From positions 1 through 64,000 of the forward strand of contig SVLN01000002.1 in the NCBI GenBank assembly GCA_015067925.1: 64,000 nucleotides of DNA, read 5' to 3'. This document shows, in pieces, positions 8,157-18,387 of the stretch. The number at the start of each line of letters is the position of its first letter. The first letter of the stretch is position 1. Below the pieces are notes generated by a model. It was given only the letters and a program-made list of their open reading frames with translations. It ran no database searches and was not told where the DNA came from. The translations under genes and the position numbers were made by a program. The DNA is from Oscillospiraceae bacterium (lineage in GTDB: Bacteria; Bacillota; Clostridia; Oscillospirales; Oscillospiraceae).

Positions 8157-8186
8157 AACGCTCTGCCGGATGGCAGAGCGTTTTTT
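8157..8186 (+). terminator. Terminator of the ylmH-GNAT-DUF896 operon
   Basis: An 11-bp stem (8157-8167 with 8172-8182), 4-base loop and six Ts. Its T run overlaps the end of the convergent DUF1294 gene. Confidence 0.9.
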
Positions 8187-8433
8187 ACTGCAGCAGAAAG
8201 AAAAGGAAAACCTGCACGACCAGTATCAGAGGAACGCCAAGGGTAAAAAGCCTGTGCTTGGTCTTGTGGCGAAACAGGCCCATACCCAGAAATACGCCGA
8301 CACTGCCGCCAAGGAGTGCTGTGAGCATGAAAAAACGCTCACTGATCCGGCGGGCATGTTTTTTCGCCAAGTGCTTGTCCAGACACATAAAAAGAAGCCC
8401 GGCTGCATTGATTAGAATCAGGTAGACAACCAT
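8185..8433 (-). CDS. DUF1294 small integral membrane protein
   Basis: An 82-residue protein with three hydrophobic segments (about 3-20, 36-54 and 64-82) and the family features CLDKHLAKKHARRISE and LTALLGGSVGVFLGM, followed by a RHKTKH basic loop. DUF1294 proteins are widespread and of unknown function. The gene is convergent with DUF896 and divergent, by only 26 bases, from the lipoprotein gene at 8460. Confidence 0.85.
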   Translation of the reverse strand: MVVYLILINAAGLLFMCLDKHLAKKHARRISERFFMLTALLGGSVGVFLGMGLFRHKTKHRLFTLGVPLILVVQVFLFFLLQ

Positions 8434-8459
8434 ATTAACATTCCTCCGGAGGGGTTAAA

Positions 8460-8981
8460 ATGAAAAAGAGTATTCTCATACTGATGATGATTCTGGTATT
8501 CGTGCTTGCGGCCTGCGGCAGAGGTCAGGAAGAATTTGAAACTGTTCGGGATACCGTGATTCCGGTCAGCGCTACAAAACAAATGTATACCATTTCTGTT
8601 CTGCTGCCGGACGATACCCTGGAACAGACCTTTTCTGACTTGGATGAAGTGCATGTATATCAGCAGGAGGATGGGGCCTATGAAGTTTACACACAGATTC
8701 TGACCAATATGGGCGTTGAGGATGCCCTGAGAACGCTCACCGGGCAGGATTCCGAAACGCTCACGGTGCTCAAAACAGATCGTTGCGGCTTGCCGGAGTA
8801 CCGAACCAGCTGGTACACCATGAGTGAGCAGGGCGGGCGCGTACACAGAGCCAGCGTGCTCTATGACGGCAGCGTTTGCTATTGCGTGAGCTTCAGTATG
8901 CCTGAGGAGAATACGGAAGCTTGGTCGAAGAGTATGCAGACCATTTTGGATTCCATCAGTTTGAATCCAGTTGAATCGTAA
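8460..8981 (+). CDS. Uncharacterised lipoprotein
   Basis: A 173-residue exported protein with a lipoprotein signal (MKKSILILMMILVFVLAAC, Cys19 after LAA) and no recognised domain. The mature part is acidic and mixed alpha/beta, with four further cysteines including a CYC pair near residue 140. GGAGGGG precedes the ATG. It should be anchored to the outer face of the membrane. It is a single gene between the divergent DUF1294 gene and a terminator. Function unknown. Confidence 0.8.
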   Translation: MKKSILILMMILVFVLAACGRGQEEFETVRDTVIPVSATKQMYTISVLLPDDTLEQTFSDLDEVHVYQQEDGAYEVYTQILTNMGVEDALRTLTGQDSETLTVLKTDRCGLPEYRTSWYTMSEQGGRVHRASVLYDGSVCYCVSFSMPEENTEAWSKSMQTILDSISLNPVES

Positions 8982-9007
8982 CATGGCGGTGGCAAAAAGT
9001 AAAGCGG

Positions 9008-9036
9008 CCGGGGAACCATCAGGTTCCCCGGTTTTT
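9008..9036. terminator. Terminator after the lipoprotein gene
   Basis: A 10-bp stem (9008-9017 with 9022-9031) with loop ATCA and five Ts on the plus strand. It lies between convergent genes and may also slow transcription from the minus side. Confidence 0.88.
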
Positions 9037-9044
9037 CCCGCAGT

Positions 9045-9854
9045 TTAGTTGTCGCCGCAGCCGCAGCTGCTGCCGGAGCAGGCAGAGCCGGGATAGAAAG
9101 CGTCCATGGGGAAGTCGATGCGGTCAAACACGTCGCAGGGACTCTCGTCGCAGCCGGAAAGGTCGGTACACTCCTTCTCCGGTACACAATAGTCGAAGCA
9201 GGGGAGCAGCAACTGTGTATCGCGCTCCAGACGAACGACAGAGAACTGGCCCAAGGTCACAAAGAGCCTGCGATTCTCTCCGGTGGTAACCAGAGGAGAA
9301 TCAAAGCAGTTCTGGATGCAGGCGGGAATATCTGCTACTTCGCAGGGGCAGCGCGGGTTGTCGCAGGAGTCCAGAACCCGGGCAGAGAGCAGCATAGGAT
9401 CTACTGCCTCGATGATGGCCTCCGGAAGACTCTGGGCTCCGCAGCAGCAGTAGTTCTGCTGGCTTTTGGAAGAGAAGACTTGCGTTGCGCTTTCTCCGCC
9501 GCAAAGCACGACACGCTTGCCAAAAACGGCCAAACCGTAGATCGTGACGGGTTTGGTGCAGTTGATCACAGCATCGGCGATGATCTTGTAGTAGTAAGTA
9601 ATGTCCACAGCATAGTAGCCGCGATTGAATGTAACGGGCTGAACATTCAGCCGGATGTTTAGAAGCTCTGCGCAGCGGGCGCGGGTCGAGGTGGATTGGT
9701 CCAGTGCTGCCTGGGATTCTGTGGTAAGATAGACCCGAAGATCTTCAATGCAGTCCTTATCCAGACAGGAATCAACGATTTTTCCGGTGTGGACACAGAC
9801 CGATTCGTGGATCTGAGACAGATCACAGCTCTGATTGCAGTTGTTTTCAGCCAT
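9045..9854 (-). CDS. Conserved cysteine-rich protein of unknown function
   Basis: A 269-residue protein with about 24 cysteines, including a CCC triplet (about residue 160) and a CSGSSCGCGDN C-terminus. It has no signal peptide or membrane segment. The middle (RGYYAVDITYYYKIIADAV) alternates like beta strands. I recognise the type only as a conserved clostridial hypothetical protein; the cysteine density suggests disulfide cross-linking, as in spore coat or surface layers, or metal binding, but that is inference. Start 9854 is chosen for its AGGAGGG site; the longer frame to 9902 has none. It is a single gene divergent from wecG/tagA. Confidence 0.7.
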   Translation of the reverse strand: MAENNCNQSCDLSQIHESVCVHTGKIVDSCLDKDCIEDLRVYLTTESQAALDQSTSTRARCAELLNIRLNVQPVTFNRGYYAVDITYYYKIIADAVINCTKPVTIYGLAVFGKRVVLCGGESATQVFSSKSQQNYCCCGAQSLPEAIIEAVDPMLLSARVLDSCDNPRCPCEVADIPACIQNCFDSPLVTTGENRRLFVTLGQFSVVRLERDTQLLLPCFDYCVPEKECTDLSGCDESPCDVFDRIDFPMDAFYPGSACSGSSCGCGDN

Positions 9855-10010
9855 AATGGTCCCTCCTGGTGAGATTTTGGGGATTGAAAGTTTCGCTTTC
9901 AAAACAGTTTATGCGCGAAAATTGGAAGTGTGATAGGTGACAAATCTGACAGAATGTGTTAAAATACTTCCGCATTGAAAAAAACAAGGAATTCTTATGG
10001 AGTGAATGAT

Positions 10011-10736
10011 TTGAAAATTTCGATTATGGGCGTGGCCTTCGACAATGTAACGATGGCCCAGGCCCTGGAACGCGCCAGAGCGCTGATTCAAGCACCGGGC
10101 GCGTCATATTGCGTGACACCGAACTCTGAGATCGTGTATGAGGCCATGCACGATGAATCGCTGCTGGAACTTCTGAATGCGGCCGACCTGGTGCTGCCTG
10201 ATGGCGCCGGTGTGGTAATGGCCTCTAAAATTCTGAAAACGCCCTTGAAAGAGAAGGTCGCCGGTGTTGACTTTGCGGCCAATCTGATCGCGTATATGGC
10301 GGAAAAGGATCTTTCTTTGTACCTGCTTGGTGCAAAGCCCGGCATCGCCGAGCTGGCAGCAGAGAAGATGAAGGAAAAGAATCCCGCCCTCCGTATTGCG
10401 GGCATCCAGGACGGCTATTTCAAGGACGAGGCGGCGGTGATTGAGAAAATCAATGCTGCTGCGCCGGATGTGCTGTTTGTCTGCCTTGGCGCACCTAAGC
10501 AGGAGCACTTTATGCGTGCCCATCAGAAGGAACTCAATGTTCGCCTGATGGCAGGCCTGGGCGGTTCTCTGGACAGCTTTGCCGGCACCGTCAAGCGGGC
10601 GCCCAAGTGGATGATCCGCATGAATCTGGAATGGTTTTATCGGCTCCTGAAGCAGCCCAGCCGTTTTGTGCGTATGCTGCGTCTGCCGAAGTTTTTGTTT
10701 GCTGTCATTCGATCTAAGGGTAAGGGAGGCAAATAA
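10011..10736 (+). CDS. WecG/TagA/CpsF-family glycosyltransferase
   Basis: GT26-family enzymes add N-acetylmannosaminyl or similar residues to lipid-linked intermediates in teichoic acid or surface polysaccharide synthesis at the inner membrane face. The 241-residue product reads ISIMGVAFDNVTMAQALE at the start, then TPNSEIV, DLVLPDGAGVVMAS, and VCLGAPKQEHFM...AGLGGSLDSFAG, all family hallmarks, with a short basic C-terminus for membrane docking. The TTG at 10011 fits family starts and follows GGAG; an upstream in-frame TTG at 9975 is less likely. The stop overlaps the start of tmk by one base, making an operon. Confidence 0.88.
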   Translation: MKISIMGVAFDNVTMAQALERARALIQAPGASYCVTPNSEIVYEAMHDESLLELLNAADLVLPDGAGVVMASKILKTPLKEKVAGVDFAANLIAYMAEKDLSLYLLGAKPGIAELAAEKMKEKNPALRIAGIQDGYFKDEAAVIEKINAAAPDVLFVCLGAPKQEHFMRAHQKELNVRLMAGLGGSLDSFAGTVKRAPKWMIRMNLEWFYRLLKQPSRFVRMLRLPKFLFAVIRSKGKGGK

Positions 10737-11404
10737 TGGGTAAACTGATCGTATTTGAAGGAACGGATGGCTCCGGCAAGTCCACCCAGTTCCGTCTGCT
10801 TACTGAGCGCCTGACCCGTGAGGGAATTGATTTTACCAAGCTGGTGTTTCCCCAGTATTCCGAGCCCTCCAGCACCCTGATCCGCATGTATCTGGGCGGA
10901 GAGTTTGGCCCCAATCCTTCGGATGTGAACGCCTATACTGCATCCACATTCTATGCAGTCGATCGCTTTGCGTCCTACCAGAAAGTCTGGAAGGATGAAT
11001 ACCAGGCCGGAAAACTCATTGTATCCGACCGCTATACTACGTCCAATGCTGTGCATCAGGCTTCCAAGGAGCCGCCCGAAAAACGCGCCGACTTCCTGAA
11101 GTGGCTCTACGATCTGGAATTTGACAAGATGAAGCTTCCTAAGCCGGATTTGGTTTTATATCTGGATATGCCCCTGCGCCTGACGGAGCAGCTTATGCGT
11201 GAGCGCGAAGTGCAGACCAATACCAATGCTGACATTCATGAAAAAGATATGGCGTATCTTCGCCAGTGTAAGGAAGCGGCGGAGTTTGCGGCGAATTATT
11301 ACGGCTGGAAGCGGATTGCTTGCGAAAAGCACGGCATGCTGCGTACGCCCCGCGAGATCCATGAGGATATTTATGCCTGTGTGAAGGCCTGCCTGGAGGA
11401 ATAA
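10736..11404 (+). CDS. tmk: Thymidylate kinase (dTMP kinase)
   Basis: It phosphorylates dTMP to dTDP. The 222-residue protein begins with a P-loop FEGTDGSGKST, has the dTMP-binding FPQYSEPSS region and the DRYTTSNA motif (DRY/H), and a LID segment rich in charged residues after YLDMPL. It is closer to the clostridial second type of Tmk than to the E. coli enzyme. The start codon overlaps the wecG/tagA stop, and the DJ-1 gene follows after 2 bases. Specificity for dTMP rather than another nucleotide is inferred from the family. Confidence 0.88.
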   Translation: MGKLIVFEGTDGSGKSTQFRLLTERLTREGIDFTKLVFPQYSEPSSTLIRMYLGGEFGPNPSDVNAYTASTFYAVDRFASYQKVWKDEYQAGKLIVSDRYTTSNAVHQASKEPPEKRADFLKWLYDLEFDKMKLPKPDLVLYLDMPLRLTEQLMREREVQTNTNADIHEKDMAYLRQCKEAAEFAANYYGWKRIACEKHGMLRTPREIHEDIYACVKACLEE

Positions 11405-11406
11405 TC

Positions 11407-11952
11407 ATGGTTTACATTCTTTTGGCCACCGGTTTTGAAGAGATGGAAGCGCTTACTCCCTGCGATCTTCTGCGCCGTGCGGGCGTGGAAGTGAAGCTGG
11501 TGGGGGTGGACGGTGCTTGTGTCACGGGCAGCCATGCCATTGGCGTTCAGACGGACATTTTGATTGATGACGTTCGCCTGGAAGATGCGGAAATGATCGT
11601 GCTTCCCGGCGGCTTGGTGGGCGTTGAAAACCTGAAGAAGAGCGACAAGGCCATGCGGCTGGTGCGCGAGGCCCACGCAAAAGGCATCTACGTGGCCGCA
11701 ATTTGCGCTGCGCCTACGATTCTGGCGGAGATGGGCATCACCGATGGTCTGCTGGCAACCTGCTATCCCACCATGCGCGACCAGATGGGCGGGGCCAATC
11801 TGATGAGTGAAGCTGAAGCGGTGCAGGACGGCAAGATCATCACCGGAACCTCTGCCGGTACTTCTGTTGCATTTGCTCTGCAGCTGATTACGTGCCTGTG
11901 TGGTCGAGAAAAGGCGAACGAGGTGGCGGATGCCATCGTTTATCGCACCTGA
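11407..11952 (+). CDS. DJ-1/PfpI (YajL-like) family protein
   Basis: A 181-residue protein of the ThiJ/DJ-1 superfamily. The opening VYILLATGFEEMEALTP carries the conserved Glu, and AAICAAP near residue 100 is the nucleophile elbow with Cys. Family members act as protein or nucleotide deglycases, chaperones or oxidative-stress proteins, and the biochemical role is debated; older annotation as thiazole biosynthesis enzyme is not supported. It lies 2 bases after tmk and just before mltG in a tightly packed operon. Confidence 0.88.
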   Translation: MVYILLATGFEEMEALTPCDLLRRAGVEVKLVGVDGACVTGSHAIGVQTDILIDDVRLEDAEMIVLPGGLVGVENLKKSDKAMRLVREAHAKGIYVAAICAAPTILAEMGITDGLLATCYPTMRDQMGGANLMSEAEAVQDGKIITGTSAGTSVAFALQLITCLCGREKANEVADAIVYRT

Positions 11953-11979
11953 GTTTCTGTGAGATTCCCGGAGGAAATC

Positions 11980-13425
11980 ATGAACGAAAACAAGAACCCC
12001 AACGAACTGAATAAGCGTTCTGACATGCAGGAGTTCAAGCTGCCGGCAGAACCCGGTGCGGAGGAGTTTGAGAACGTGGAGGATCTGATTGCTTCTGTTA
12101 TGAAGCAAATCGAGGAATCCAAGGCTCAGACTGCGCCGCTGTCTTCGTCTGACACCATTGTGGATGCGACCCGGATTCAGCCGAAGGAGCAGCCTGTTCA
12201 CAATATGGACGAAACGGTTGCGTTCTCGACACCGGCAGAACCCGCAATGGAAGGTCAGACGCGGGTGATTCCTGCTGCACAGCCGCAAGAACCTGTGAAA
12301 GAGGTCAAGAAACCGAAAAAGAAAAAGCGCCGCATGTCTGCTGCGCAGCGGGCACTTCTTTATGTGTTTGGTGTTGTGACCGCAGCGGTTCTGATTGCGG
12401 TGGGCGTCTGGTATTGTGCTCTTGACGTGCTGGCCCTGACAAAGCCGGACCGGGAAGTGAGCGTCACCATTTCCGAAACCGATTCGGTGGCAGATGTTGC
12501 CAACACACTGTATGACAATGGCCTGATTGAGTACAAGTGGCTTTTCCGCCTCTACTGTGCCTTTGCCAATGCGGACGAGAAAATCGATCCCGGCGTCTAT
12601 ACCCTCAACAACCTGTTTGACTATCATGCTCTGGTCAATGGCCTGATCGGCACTGCACCCACCCGCGACACGGCGACGGTCATGATTCCGGAAGGCTACG
12701 AATGTGAGCAGATCTACGCCCTGATGGAAGAAAAGGGGATCTGTTCTGCCGAAGAACTGGCAGATTGCGCGGCGAACCATGTGTTTGATTATGACTTCCT
12801 GTCCCATCTGGATTATGGTGATCCCAGCCGCCTGGAAGGTTATTTGTTCCCGGACACCTATGATTTCTATGTCAATGAGGATCCCGTGAACGTTCTTTCC
12901 AAGCTGCTGAAGAACTATGAACGTCGTGTGAGCGATGAGCTGCTGGCGCAGATCGATGCTCTGAACGAAACCCTTCGTGAGAAGATGTCAACTGCAGGCT
13001 TCTCGGAAGAGGAAATCAACGCGGCTATGATGGACGAGCAGAAGATCATTATTGTTGCGTCCCTGATTGAGAAGGAAACAGCCGGATCTTCCGAAAGTGC
13101 CAAGATCGCGTCTGTAATCTATAACCGCCTGTGTTCGAAGGTCTATCCCTGTCTGCAGATCGACGCCACCATCCAGTACGTTCTCGAGGAACGCAAGGAT
13201 GTGCTGACCAATTCGGACCTGGCGATCAATTCTCCGTACAACACCTATCTGAATCCCGGCCTGACGCCCGGTCCCATCGCCAACCCCGGCCTGAACAGCA
13301 TCAAGGCGGCGCTCTCTCCGGCGGATACAACCTACTATTTCTATGCATTGGACAAAGATGGCAGTCATCACTTCTCGTCCTCTTACTATGAACATCGTGA
13401 TTTCCTGGAGGGCCTGGAAGAATGA
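11980..13425 (+). CDS. mltG: Endolytic murein transglycosylase MltG (YceG-like)
   Basis: It cleaves nascent glycan strands at the membrane and sets their length. The 481-residue product has a long, disordered, acidic cytoplasmic N-terminus (about 1-105), a KKKKRR stop and a single membrane helix (about 115-137), then a LysM-like region and the YceG domain. The catalytic Glu lies in ASLIEKET, and NTYLNPGLTPGPIANPG is diagnostic. Start at 11980 follows GGAGG; a GTG at 11959 is less likely. The stop overlaps the U32 peptidase-family gene by four bases, an arrangement also seen in Bacillus (yrrL near yrrN-yrrO). Confidence 0.93.
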   Translation: MNENKNPNELNKRSDMQEFKLPAEPGAEEFENVEDLIASVMKQIEESKAQTAPLSSSDTIVDATRIQPKEQPVHNMDETVAFSTPAEPAMEGQTRVIPAAQPQEPVKEVKKPKKKKRRMSAAQRALLYVFGVVTAAVLIAVGVWYCALDVLALTKPDREVSVTISETDSVADVANTLYDNGLIEYKWLFRLYCAFANADEKIDPGVYTLNNLFDYHALVNGLIGTAPTRDTATVMIPEGYECEQIYALMEEKGICSAEELADCAANHVFDYDFLSHLDYGDPSRLEGYLFPDTYDFYVNEDPVNVLSKLLKNYERRVSDELLAQIDALNETLREKMSTAGFSEEEINAAMMDEQKIIIVASLIEKETAGSSESAKIASVIYNRLCSKVYPCLQIDATIQYVLEERKDVLTNSDLAINSPYNTYLNPGLTPGPIANPGLNSIKAALSPADTTYYFYALDKDGSHHFSSSYYEHRDFLEGLEE

Positions 13426-14648
13426 AACGTCCTGAACTTCTTTCTCCTGCAGGCGATTTTGAACGCCTGAAAATGGCCGTAGCTTTTGGCGCCGATGCTG
13501 TGTATCTGGCAGGCAAACAGTATGGCATGCGCGGCGGTGTGAACAACTTCACAGAAGAAGAACTGCGCGAAGCGGTCAAGCTCTGCCACGCCAAAGGAGT
13601 GCGGGTGCATGTGACCTGCAATACGCTGCCCCGGGCAGACGAATTGGACAAGCTTCCTGCGTATCTGGAAATGCTGCAGGACACCGGTGCGGACGTGCTG
13701 ATTATCGCCGACCTGGGCGTGTTCCGCCTGGCGCAGAAGTATGCACCGAAGATGGAAAAGCATATCTCCACCCAGACGGGCATTGTCAATGCGCTGTCTG
13801 CCTCCGCCTGGTATGATCTGGGCGCCAGCCGTGTGGTTCTGGCCCGGGAGATGAGCCTGAAGGAAATTGAAGCCATGCGCCGGGATACGCCGCCGGAATT
13901 GGAAATCGAAACCTTTGTCCACGGCAGCATGTGCGTCAGCTTCTCCGGTCGCTGCTTGCTGTCCAACTATATGACCGGCCGCGACGGAAACCGCGGTGTG
14001 TGTGCTCAGCCCTGCCGCTGGAAGTACAATCTGGTGGAAGAAACCCGTCCGGGTGAGTATTTCCCCATCGGCGAGGACGAAAACGGCACCTATATCCTCA
14101 ACTCCAAGGATCTTTGCATGATTGAGCACGTGGGCGAGCTGATTGACGTGGGAATCGACTCCTTTAAGATCGAAGGCCGCGCCAAGTCCAGCTACTACAC
14201 GGCGGTTATCACCAACGCCTATCAGAATGCCATCACCGCCGCCACGGAGGGCAAGCCGCTGGATCCCATCTGGCGGGAAGAGGTGGAAAAAGTTTCACAC
14301 AGGCACTATTACACCGGTTTTTACTACGGCTGGCCCGGTGACAGCCAGTATTATGACTCTTCGCGCTACATCCGTGAGTGGCAAGTGAGCGCCTATGTGC
14401 TGTCCTGCGACGGCACCCGCGCCACATGTACCCAGCGCAACCGCTTCTCGGAAGGTGACGAGCTGGAGCTGCTGCGTCCAGGCTTTGCTCCTGTGAAATT
14501 CACGGCGCAGAATCTGCGCGATGAAGAGGGCAATCCTGTTAGCGTTCTTCCGCATCCCCAGCAGATTTTCACCATGGATCTGCCCTGTGAGGCCATCCCC
14601 GATTCCATTATCCGCAGAAGTGTGGACCTGAGCGCGAAAAATACTTAA
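13422..14648 (+). CDS. trhP: U32 peptidase-family protein, probable tRNA uridine hydroxylation enzyme TrhP
   Basis: A 408-residue protein with the U32 fold: LLSPAGDFERLKMAVAFGADAVY at the N-terminus and the cysteine cluster MCVSFSGRCLLS...GVCAQPCRW that binds an iron-sulphur cluster. TrhP proteins make 5-hydroxyuridine at tRNA position 34; related members (RlhA, UbiU) hydroxylate other substrates. DSFKIEGRAKSSYYTA is the YegQ/YrrO-like signature. The ATG overlaps the mltG stop (ATGA), so translation is coupled. The tRNA role is inferred from the subgroup and from conserved linkage to mltG. Confidence 0.85.
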   Translation: MKRPELLSPAGDFERLKMAVAFGADAVYLAGKQYGMRGGVNNFTEEELREAVKLCHAKGVRVHVTCNTLPRADELDKLPAYLEMLQDTGADVLIIADLGVFRLAQKYAPKMEKHISTQTGIVNALSASAWYDLGASRVVLAREMSLKEIEAMRRDTPPELEIETFVHGSMCVSFSGRCLLSNYMTGRDGNRGVCAQPCRWKYNLVEETRPGEYFPIGEDENGTYILNSKDLCMIEHVGELIDVGIDSFKIEGRAKSSYYTAVITNAYQNAITAATEGKPLDPIWREEVEKVSHRHYYTGFYYGWPGDSQYYDSSRYIREWQVSAYVLSCDGTRATCTQRNRFSEGDELELLRPGFAPVKFTAQNLRDEEGNPVSVLPHPQQIFTMDLPCEAIPDSIIRRSVDLSAKNT

Positions 14649-14655
14649 TTTACGG

Positions 14656-14917
14656 TTGACAAGGCGAAAAAATGTGCTAGAATAGGTTGGAAACATGGAT
14701 AAGGCCATGAAAAAGCCAACCGAAACCGCACTTTTCCAGAGAGAGGGAGCAGCTGAAAACCCTTAAAGTCTGCGCTTCGGAAGCCACTTTGGAGCCGCCT
14801 GGGAGGACCGGGACGGGCCGTTCCCGTTACAGAACGACTGAAGATGCCCCGCAAGGGGATAATCAGGGTGGTACCGTGAAGCAAGCCTTCGCCCCTGCAA
14901 ATGGGCGAAGGCTTTTT
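14656..14917 (+). promoter_or_regulatory. Promoter and T-box riboswitch (tRNA-Ala) of alaS
   Basis: Promoter: TTGACA 14656-14661, 16-base spacer and an extended TGCTAGAAT (-10 at 14678-14683). The leader carries GAAGCCACTTTGGAGC, where GCC (14783-14785) is the Ala specifier. The T-box CAGGGTGGTACCGTG is at 14864-14878. A 10-bp terminator stem (14885-14894 with 14903-14912) is followed by five Ts. UGGU in the bulge matches the A73 of tRNA-Ala. Uncharged tRNA-Ala should allow read-through into alaS. Confidence 0.94.
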
Positions 14918-14960
14918 GTATTGTCAAAAAAAGAAATGTAGATAGATGGAGGTAATTCCC

Positions 14961-17621
<2,661 letters not shown>

Positions 17622-17636
17622 AAAGGAGTAAGAAAC

Positions 17637-17972
17637 ATGTCTGATTGCCTGTTTTGTAAGATCGTCGCAGGGGAGATCCCCTCGAACAAGGTCTATGAGG
17701 ACGAGCTCTGCTACGCCTTCTATGACATCGCACCCATGGCTCCCACTCATTTCCTGGTGATTCCCAAGGAGCACTTCGCTTCCGCGGCAGAAGTCACCGA
17801 GGAGAACGCCCCTGTCATTGGCCACATCTACAAGGTCATTGCAAAACTTGCCAGGGAGCTGAATCTGGACGGCTTCCGCGTGGTCACCAACTGTGGTGAG
17901 ATCGCCGGTCAGACCGTACATCACATTCACTTCCATGTACTCTCCGGCAAGGAGCTGGGCAGCTTCAACTAA
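17637..17972 (+). CDS. HIT-family (HINT) nucleotide-binding protein
   Basis: A 111-residue histidine triad protein. CLFCKIVAGEIPSNKVYEDE opens the fold, including a CxxC, and HHIHFHVLSG is the catalytic triad near the C-terminus. HINT proteins hydrolyse purine nucleoside phosphoramidates and can act on aminoacyl adenylates, which fits its position 15 bases after alaS in a shared transcript. AAGGAG precedes the ATG. Confidence 0.92.
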   Translation: MSDCLFCKIVAGEIPSNKVYEDELCYAFYDIAPMAPTHFLVIPKEHFASAAEVTEENAPVIGHIYKVIAKLARELNLDGFRVVTNCGEIAGQTVHHIHFHVLSGKELGSFN

Positions 17973-17980
17973 ACGTAACA

Positions 17981-18015
17981 ACAAGGCACGACTTCGGTCG
18001 TGCCTTGTTCTTTCC
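17981..18015 (+). terminator. Terminator after alaS-HIT
   Basis: A 12-bp stem (17981-17992 with 17997-18008) closed by a stable TTCG tetraloop and followed by T-rich TTCTTT. Confidence 0.9.
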
Positions 18016-18021
18016 CGTTTG

Positions 18022-18058
18022 TCATCCTGAGCGGAGCGTAAGCGGAGTCGAAGGATCT
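18022..18058. repeat. Intergenic repeat-like motif with internal GCGGAG repetition
   Basis: The sequence TCATCCTGAGCGGAGCG, then AAGCGGAGTCGAAGGATC, resembles a family of short intergenic elements common in gut Firmicutes. The ends (TCATCCTGAG and GAAGGATCT) can partly pair (ATCCT with AGGAT). Only one copy is present here, so repeat status is recalled knowledge and not shown by the window. Confidence 0.4.
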
Positions 18059-18083
18059 GTCCGCTCTGTGTTGTAAGTAGTGG

Positions 18084-18163
18084 TTGTGTTCTGTTTGGTT
18101 TCTTGTTATAATGACACCAAACGGCGCCAAAACAATGTGTGCAATGTTGCCAAATGGTAACAT
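18084..18163 (+). promoter_or_regulatory. Promoter and inverted-repeat operator upstream of the XRE gene
   Basis: TTGTGT (18084-18089) and TATAAT (18107-18112) are 17 bases apart. Downstream, ATGTTGCC-AAAT-GGTAACAT (18144-18163) is an inverted repeat with one mismatch lying in the leader just before the start codon, a likely autoregulatory site for the XRE protein. Confidence 0.65.
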
Positions 18164-18183
18164 CCCTATGATGGGGTGATACC

Positions 18184-18387
18184 ATGGTATTTCAAAGAAT
18201 CAAAGACTTAAGAGAAGATAACGACAAAACCCAACAGCAGATTGCTGACTACCTGAATATGCATCGAACGGTCTACCGCAGATATGAGTCCGGTGATCGC
18301 GAAATCCCCGTTTGGGCGGTCATCAAGCTGGCGAAGTTCTACAAGACCACTACGGACTATATCCTTGGCTTGACGGATCAGCGCTAA
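18184..18387 (+). CDS. XRE-family helix-turn-helix regulator
   Basis: A 67-residue Cro/C1-type protein that is almost only the DNA-binding domain: IKDLREDNDKTQQQIADYL forms helices 1-2 and NMHRTVYRRYESGDREIP the recognition helix and turn, ending with KLAKFYKTTTDYILGLTDQ. Such proteins bind palindromes as dimers. GGGGTG is the ribosome site. The stop codon overlaps the start of comEC by one base (TAATG), so this regulator leads the comEC-holA-rnmV operon and may tune it through the dyad in its leader. Confidence 0.9.
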   Translation: MVFQRIKDLREDNDKTQQQIADYLNMHRTVYRRYESGDREIPVWAVIKLAKFYKTTTDYILGLTDQR

